64,000 nt of DNA, from the NCBI GenBank assembly GCA_015501585.1, contig JADNRY010000241.1, forward strand, positions 30,612 to 94,611, read 5' to 3'. Made by a program: the position numbers and the translations under genes. Below, piece by piece: positions 59,101 to 64,000 of this stretch (position 1 is its first letter; each line of letters opens with the position of its first letter). Under the pieces are notes generated by a model that did no database searches, had not been told where the DNA came from, and worked only from the letters and a program-made list of their open reading frames with translations. Origin of the DNA: Rhodocollybia butyracea. Its lineage: Eukaryota; Basidiomycota; Agaricomycetes; Agaricales; Omphalotaceae.

Positions 59101-59125
59101 GAACTGAGCGGGTACTGATTCTCAT
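53139..59125 (-). CDS. ABCC-type (MRP-like) ABC exporter
   Basis: Full-length ABC transporter with two membrane domains and two ATPase domains, about 20 introns. NBD1: Walker A GPVGAGKS (across an intron near 56310-56365), signature SVSGGQKQR near 56040, Walker B VTLLDDCFSALD, and H-loop VMLVTHN. NBD2: Walker A joined at the intron near 53920-53975, a weak signature FSNGE-RQLL instead of LSxGQ, Walker B IVVLDEASSSMD near 53420-53445, and VISVAHR. C-terminus GRIVEVGAPQNLL...FASLYRTQAEH, stop 53139-53141. A hydrophobic N-terminal part before the first core domain is typical of ABCC. The first ATG (59125) is only 45 bp from the divergent NRPS ATG; Met26 at 59050 is an alternative start. Ustilago ferrichrome A clusters also carry an ABC transporter (Fer6), so siderophore export is a reasonable inference. 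Confidence 0.83.
59078..59086 (+). promoter_or_regulatory. ATCWGATAA site between ABC exporter and NRPS relic
   Basis: ATCAGATAA, an exact SreA-type match 85 bp upstream of the NRPS ATG. It falls inside the ABC frame if the ABC gene starts at 59125, but in the shared promoter if it starts at Met26 (59050). Confidence 0.5.
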
Positions 59126-59170
59126 TCACAGTTGATTAACCACCATGCTCCCTGGCTCAATCCCAGCTTC

Positions 59171-61969
59171 ATGTCTTCTTCATTCAACTGCACATTCCAA
59201 CCTCTTCCAGATCTTGGCTCCTCCAACGCACATCCGTCCCAGGACCATGCAGAACAAGTTATCCTCTTACTGACATCTTATCTCAAAAGCTAGCTGTGAA
59301 CCAGTCTCTCTCGCCAGAGAGCTATAAAATCCTGAGGGGTGCTTTTGCAGCCACTTTAATGCAACGCCTTGACCTGAATGTCCTTTTGTTTGCCGAGACT
59401 TGCACAGATTTCATCGATGACCCGGAAGGAGTCCCGATTCGCATCGTACGCACAGAAAAACAGGCCAATTGTTCGTGGGTAGATTACTGCAACGCATTAC
59501 AGGTGCTAGCAGATAATGAAGACAATGACTTTTGCTTGGACGACGCACGTGTGGAAATGGCAGTAATGACGGAACTATATCCTCCAATATCCGCGTTTAT
59601 CATTTGGGCTTTAGCGGATCAGCATGACGCCGCATTCGTACCGCAAAGTATTGTATTCGGTGTACATGTGGACGGACCCACAGTATTCATCGACTTGCTG
59701 GTGGATAGTGCCCTCATCTGCAAAACTACTCTTGACCAGTTTGCTGCACAGGTTGCTGCCATCACTGATTTCATTGTCTCTTCCCCATGCTCCTCATGTA
59801 CTACAACCAACGTCCCGTTTTCTTCCCAGTTATTGTCTTGCGCTCCTCGGATTGTTAAACTCGAAGATGAACATATTGTGCTCGAGTGGCTCTTTCAACA
59901 TGCAGAACATCGTCCGGATGCGATTGCACACGAAATCTATTCGTCTATGGACTCCCAGCTCAAATGCTCACTTATGGCGAGCTGAATAAACAAAGCAATG
60001 TCCTTGCGCACTGGATGCTGACAAATGGAATGCAAATAGAGAATAAAGTGTGTTTATGCTCAACCCGGTCGGTCCGCTTTTACGTTGCAATGGCTGCTAT
60101 TCTAAAAGCAGGAGGGTGTTATGTTTCGGCGAGTTTTACTTTTCAGTGTGTCCTTTCACTGACTCTGACCTCCTAACCCATATAGATCGACCTGAACTAC
60201 CTGCAGAGCGGAAACGCTACATCGCACAGGACAGCAGTTCACGCTGGGTATTTATAACCAACGCACAGGATACAGAGATATTTGGTGACAGAGCTCTCAT
60301 GCTCTCGGATGACTTTATACGCGAAGTTCAATCAGAACATGGAGCACAAAATGTCTCTCGAGCTACCCTGTCTTCTTTGGCTTACTTGCTCTATACTTCA
60401 GGTATGTAGCATTCAGTCAAGTTGGATGAGTGTTAATTTTGCATACAGGAACAACGGGGAACCCTAAAGGATGTCTTCTCGAGCACCGCGGTCTCTACTG
60501 GGCGATGCAGTCATTCTGTAATCTCCCAAAGCCAGTCACAGACCCAAACACCGACAAGCGTTTAGCGTTGGCCTGTGAGTCTTATTGTGACAATACTGGA
60601 AATATAGAATCTCTTAATCAGTACTCGCTCGTCCAGCCACTGCATTCGACGTCCACATATCTGAGATCGTTCAAAGTTGGTGTCTCGGTTCCCGACTCGT
60701 CAGCGCGCCAAGGGTTCGAACTGTTAACCCAGCTGCGAAAGTATATCATCGATATTGGAGTTACCCACATCGGGATGGTTCCCAGTATGATTGAGGCTTT
60801 GCTTGGGACACCGGAAGGCCTTCCAATCAAGTATCTAGTATCGGGAGGGGAGAAGATCACTGACTTCCGTGAGCTACAGAATCTTTTTGAACTAATTATC
60901 GGACATGGTCTCACTTAGTCCTACTCAGCTCCTTCAAAAATGGTCTGCACTTCCGAATGTCATCTTGGCAAATTTTTATGGGTGAGCCATCTTTTTGAGC
61001 ATCATGACTAGACATATAACCCTTGCCTGAAACAGCCCTACGGAGGTCACTATAGGATGCACGTCGCGACGGGTAGGTTCAAATGATCGTAAGGAGAATA
61101 TTGGTCGCCCATTCCCTTCCTGTTCTGCATTATGTCGTGGACCCCGAATTGAACGTAGTACCCATGGGATGCCCCGGCGAACTGATTATTAGTGGGGCCT
61201 TTGGTTGCTCGTGGTGAGTAGTAGGGTTTAGAAAGATATAATACTCTGAAAGCTTCTCGCTCATAGGATATCACAATTTACCAAGAAGCAACAGCGAAAA
61301 GCCTTCATAGAATTCCCTGAAACCCGGCTGTAGAGCGTACCGGACTGGCGATCTTGGTGCGAGTTTTCTACGTAGTATTTGAATCCGTCATTTAACCTCT
61401 CCCACTCTTCCTCATCCAGTTCGAATGATGCCCGACCACTCTATCGAAATTATGGGCCGAATCGACCTCCAGGTCAAATACCGCGGGGTGCGAATTGAAA
61501 CAGAGGGAATATCTTCCATTCTCCGAGCTGCCGTAAAACCCATACTCGACTCACTTGAAGCGTCTACCTTCATCACCTCACATCCACAAATAAGCAAGAA
61601 CTCCTTGTCAGCTTTGTCGCAACTGCCAACAGCAAAATCTCCGTCATGGATCGTCGGTCCGCTGTTCCACGAGTAGTATCGAAGCCGGAAGTCCCGGAAC
61701 AAGAGGAGATGATGAAAAATATGAAGAAAGCGGTAGAAGCGCAGTTACCTGCGTATCAGCGGCCGGCATATATCATCCCAGTGGAGTTCATACCACTCAG
61801 TTTGAATGGTAAGACAGATAATAAGATGTTGGCTCATGTGTTGAGTAAGATGGATATGGGAAGAGCTACTTGCGCTACAGAGATAATTAAGATTATGCAT
61901 GCTTACCAACATTTGACCACGTCCTCTTTTAGAACTTCAATATTGATATTCCTCCTGGAGAAAAGCTAG
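59171..61969 (+). pseudogene. NRPS adenylation-domain relic (ferrichrome-synthetase-like)
   Basis: Remnant of the N-terminal part of a siderophore peptide synthetase. A-domain core motifs are recognisable: MLTYGELNKQSNVLA, LLYTSG-TTGNPKG (A3, over an intron), AFDVHISE (A4), YG-PTEVTIGCT (A5), GRIDLQVKYRG (A8) and LNGKTDNK (A10). The frame is broken many times: near 59282 (one A missing from an A run), 59950, 60190 (one C missing), around 60640-60720, near 60915, 61115 and 61590 (one G missing). No carrier or condensation domain follows, where a real synthetase would continue for 10 kb or more. So many breaks next to intact genes argue for true decay rather than sequencing error. Confidence 0.82.
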
Positions 61970-62676
61970 ACTGGTAGTGGTGAAACAAGTAACAGTATCC
62001 CATTTTCTGCTGTAATCTACTTGCTCTCATTCGACCATCACATCGTATAAACGAAATGCTCACGTAAACACTTTTTTAATTGCATGAGGTACTGGTTCCG
62101 TAGAACTCGCTTTGGCCCGGCCTGTTCGGCCCGACTTCAGAGGCGCAATTCAAGAAGGAAAATACGTCGAGAAGATTCAGAAAGGTTCCAAAGAGGTGCG
62201 AAATCTTTCTTCCTTCATATTTCTGTCAAGATGATTCTTTCCTTTTTTCCTCGCGATTTTGATGAGGGGAGCCTCCCGTTTCTCTCACAAACTTTTTAAT
62301 CGACTTCCGTAGGCTGCGAAATTATGGGTTTCCAAGATCGCCTGAGATATTCTCGTTTGTTCAAATCTCGCGGTTCTGATTGAACGATTTCTGCTCGAAA
62401 GGATATCTCTCAACGGGTTTGATGAAACTGTATTTCGCGGCCTGCTCCGGTTGGAGTAGAAATTTTTGTGGTACGTCCGAGGAGATTAAATTCTGACCTA
62501 GCACATGGTCTCCATCTCTATCGCCTAGTAGGCCACATTATCCATCACGACAATGAGAACAGGGCTGGACAATGTAAACAGGAGGCGAACGGCCCTTTGA
62601 CGGATGACGGTCACTCAGAGATCCAACGACATCCTTTTAAGGTATCATTGCTTTTCATTATCATGTCCTGTCTATA
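61970..62676. other. spacer with one coding-like stretch
   Basis: On the plus strand about 62087-62197 reads without stops (VELALARPVRPDFRG then EGKYVEKIQKGSKE) up to a possible GT donor, and AAKLWVSKIA-stop follows an AG near 62309. It could be the last two exons of a small or decayed gene; family not recognised. Nothing else seen. Confidence 0.3.
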
Positions 62677-63696
62677 TTACAACAAAGCATAAGGGACGCC
62701 TGGATTAGCATATATATAAACTGACCCTAGTCTGACAATCCTTTCTTCTTCACTTCTGCGGATACCGAAAAATTTCTGTTCTGGCTCGCTGCATCCCACA
62801 CGAGCTATAATCCTTTTCCTCTGGGCTAAAGGAGACGTGGGGCACACATTCCCGTTGCGCATATGCCTCTTGTGAGCACGAGAGCCTGTAAAATCTAGCC
62901 CACAATAATCACAGAACGTAAGAGCTCGGCTGGCCGAGATGGCTACGGTTAATGTGACCTAGCCAGATAGGAAAGTACACAGAGGCGAGTCAGCCTAACT
63001 GAATAAAAGAATTAATGAATAGCCCACCGACGTACCTTCCAGGTTATGTTTCGCGGTGTATGACTTTCCGCAATGCGGCTCGGGCATTCGAATCTTCCCT
63101 CCGCGTTACGCCGCCATCCAGGGCTTTTCCCTGGGCCGGAGGCACGCCATTCTATAGGTCCTCGTGGTGAGTAATCTTCGCGTCCAAAAGAGAAGGGTTA
63201 ACGCACCCCGACTGTCAGCTTCCCGTCCCCTTCGTCAATACCAGCAGCGGTTGAGGCAGAACAAAGTCCCTCGATGTTTGACAGGGATTTGGGAGAATGA
63301 GGACTGTGATCGGGGAAACCATATATGTGTTGCTTGTATTTGCAGGTAATCCCATGGCACTTCCATTGAAAAGTGGTGAATGTAAAGTCTCCAATGTTGG
63401 TCCGCGCGTTGCCAAATTGGGAGCATAAGGTGGTTGATGTTGGTGAACGGGTGCTGCCGCCTGTGTCGCGCAATACCACTGACTTCCCCGGTCAAAAGAT
63501 TGCAAGCTCGAGCCCTGAGCCAATGTGGGACACGACGGGAATTGTAGTTGATGGGGAAATAGGAACTGTATTCAGATCCTGGTGAACTCCCGTCGCTGGA
63601 TGTTGAAGACATGGTCGATATGGCGTTCGTGAACCCATACCCGGTCATTTCGTTGCTACCCGGATGCCGAGTGAAGGGTCTGCCCGTGTTCTTCAT
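62677..63696 (-). pseudogene. C2H2 zinc-finger regulator gene, frameshifted
   Basis: The 5' part from ATG 63696 encodes a Ser/Gly-rich disordered N-terminus (STMSSTSSDGSSPGSEYSSY). Finger 1 is a C-X4-C-X12-H-X4-H unit, but GRFEC-P and PHCGKSYTAKHNLE are in different frames: one C is missing near 63092. After an intron (about 62960-63036) HINRSHLGQPSSYV is followed by a second one-base shift before CDYCGLDFTGSRAHKRH, a finger ending in Cys (C-X2-C-X12-H-X6-C). An RK-rich tail runs to the stop at 62677. The upstream linker also changes frame near 63520. It shares finger architecture with 20238-20791. It is either a decayed regulator of the locus or a gene hit by assembly indels. Confidence 0.55.
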
Positions 63697-64000
63697 GGCA
63701 TCAACTTGGATCCTAAGGCTACTTGAATCGGACTCTTCGAAGCAAGAATTCCTTCAAAGGGTTAGTATTTCGATGGAAAATCGATAGTAATAAGATATTT
63801 TACCTAGATGACATGTTGTCACTAAATAATGGTCCGTATTCCTTGCTAGTGGGGTGATAAGCAGTCTTCGACCCAAGGTAGTTCATCGTATATATACTGT
63901 CAGGAATGTGTCTAGATGGATCTTCCTCGAACGTCTCGTGTAAAGCTAAGTTTCTAGTATTCCAGTGGTTATTCATCTAGAAGGTGGACGCTATTAGGTT
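63697..64000. other. right edge, nothing recognised
   Basis: Presumably the 5' region of the C2H2 gene. No motif or frame worth calling. Confidence 0.35.

Noticed and set aside
60700..60730. GGTTCGAAC, like a tRNA T-loop
   Set aside because: It lies in the NRPS relic and no acceptor, D or anticodon arm surrounds it.
1..64000. CRISPR arrays, bacterial operons, riboswitches, rRNA genes
   Set aside because: No regularly spaced repeats, no ribosome-binding patterns or rRNA sequence; the window is eukaryotic nuclear DNA.

Overview
The window is nuclear DNA of a filamentous basidiomycete, most likely an Agaricomycete. Genes carry many short (about 45-65 bp) GT-AG introns, F-box proteins are frequent, and there is an RHS/crinkler-type P-loop gene, a cytoplasmic dynein light intermediate chain, an intron-containing tRNA and a Copia-type gag. 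I cannot name the species. All annotation is by eye: splice sites were inferred from reading-frame continuity, GT/AG signals and remembered family motifs, so exon edges may be off by a few codons. Several computed reading frames begin at TTG or GTG; where I could check, I moved the start to the first plausible ATG.

Layout. 0-10.4 kb: the 3' tip of an unknown gene, an MFS sugar permease, a secreted GH18 chitinase, a secreted M28 aminopeptidase and a secreted cutinase. 10.4-14 kb: a foldback element and unresolved coding-like pieces. 14-16.4 kb: a large F-box protein. 17.9-19.6 kb: a complete non-autonomous LTR element carrying only gag (TR-GAG type), with identical LTRs and a 5-bp target duplication but a frameshifted gag. 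19.6-23 kb: a small C2H2 gene, a PHD-like relic, an intron-containing tRNA-Thr(CGT) and two diverged repeats that begin with tRNA-Thr-like sequence. 23-28.4 kb: dynein light intermediate chain, then an RHS-like P-loop gene whose 3' end is invaded by a 0.79-kb inverted-repeat element that may be spliced as an intron. 28.4-35.4 kb: mostly repeats (a 78-bp perfect palindrome, a PIF/Harbinger-like MITE, a possible LINE tail) around one four-exon gene of unknown function. 35.4-39.2 kb: ABHD11-like mitochondrial hydrolase and an F-box-like gene.

39.5-62 kb resembles a hydroxamate-siderophore locus of the ferrichrome A type: L-ornithine N5-monooxygenase, a divergent GNAT acyltransferase, two tandem enoyl-CoA hydratases, an ABCC-type exporter and, divergent from it, an NRPS adenylation-domain gene destroyed by many single-base frameshifts. 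Two F-box genes, a fragment of an ABC transporter 3' end and a Baeyer-Villiger monooxygenase lie in between. Three places in this stretch carry exact ATCWGATAA motifs, the site known for iron-regulating GATA factors of the SreA family; two are in divergent promoters of the locus. The parts suggest that ornithine is N5-hydroxylated, acylated with a CoA thioester supplied by the hydratase, and that a product is exported, while the peptide synthetase for it must be elsewhere or lost. A frameshifted C2H2 regulator-like gene closes the window.
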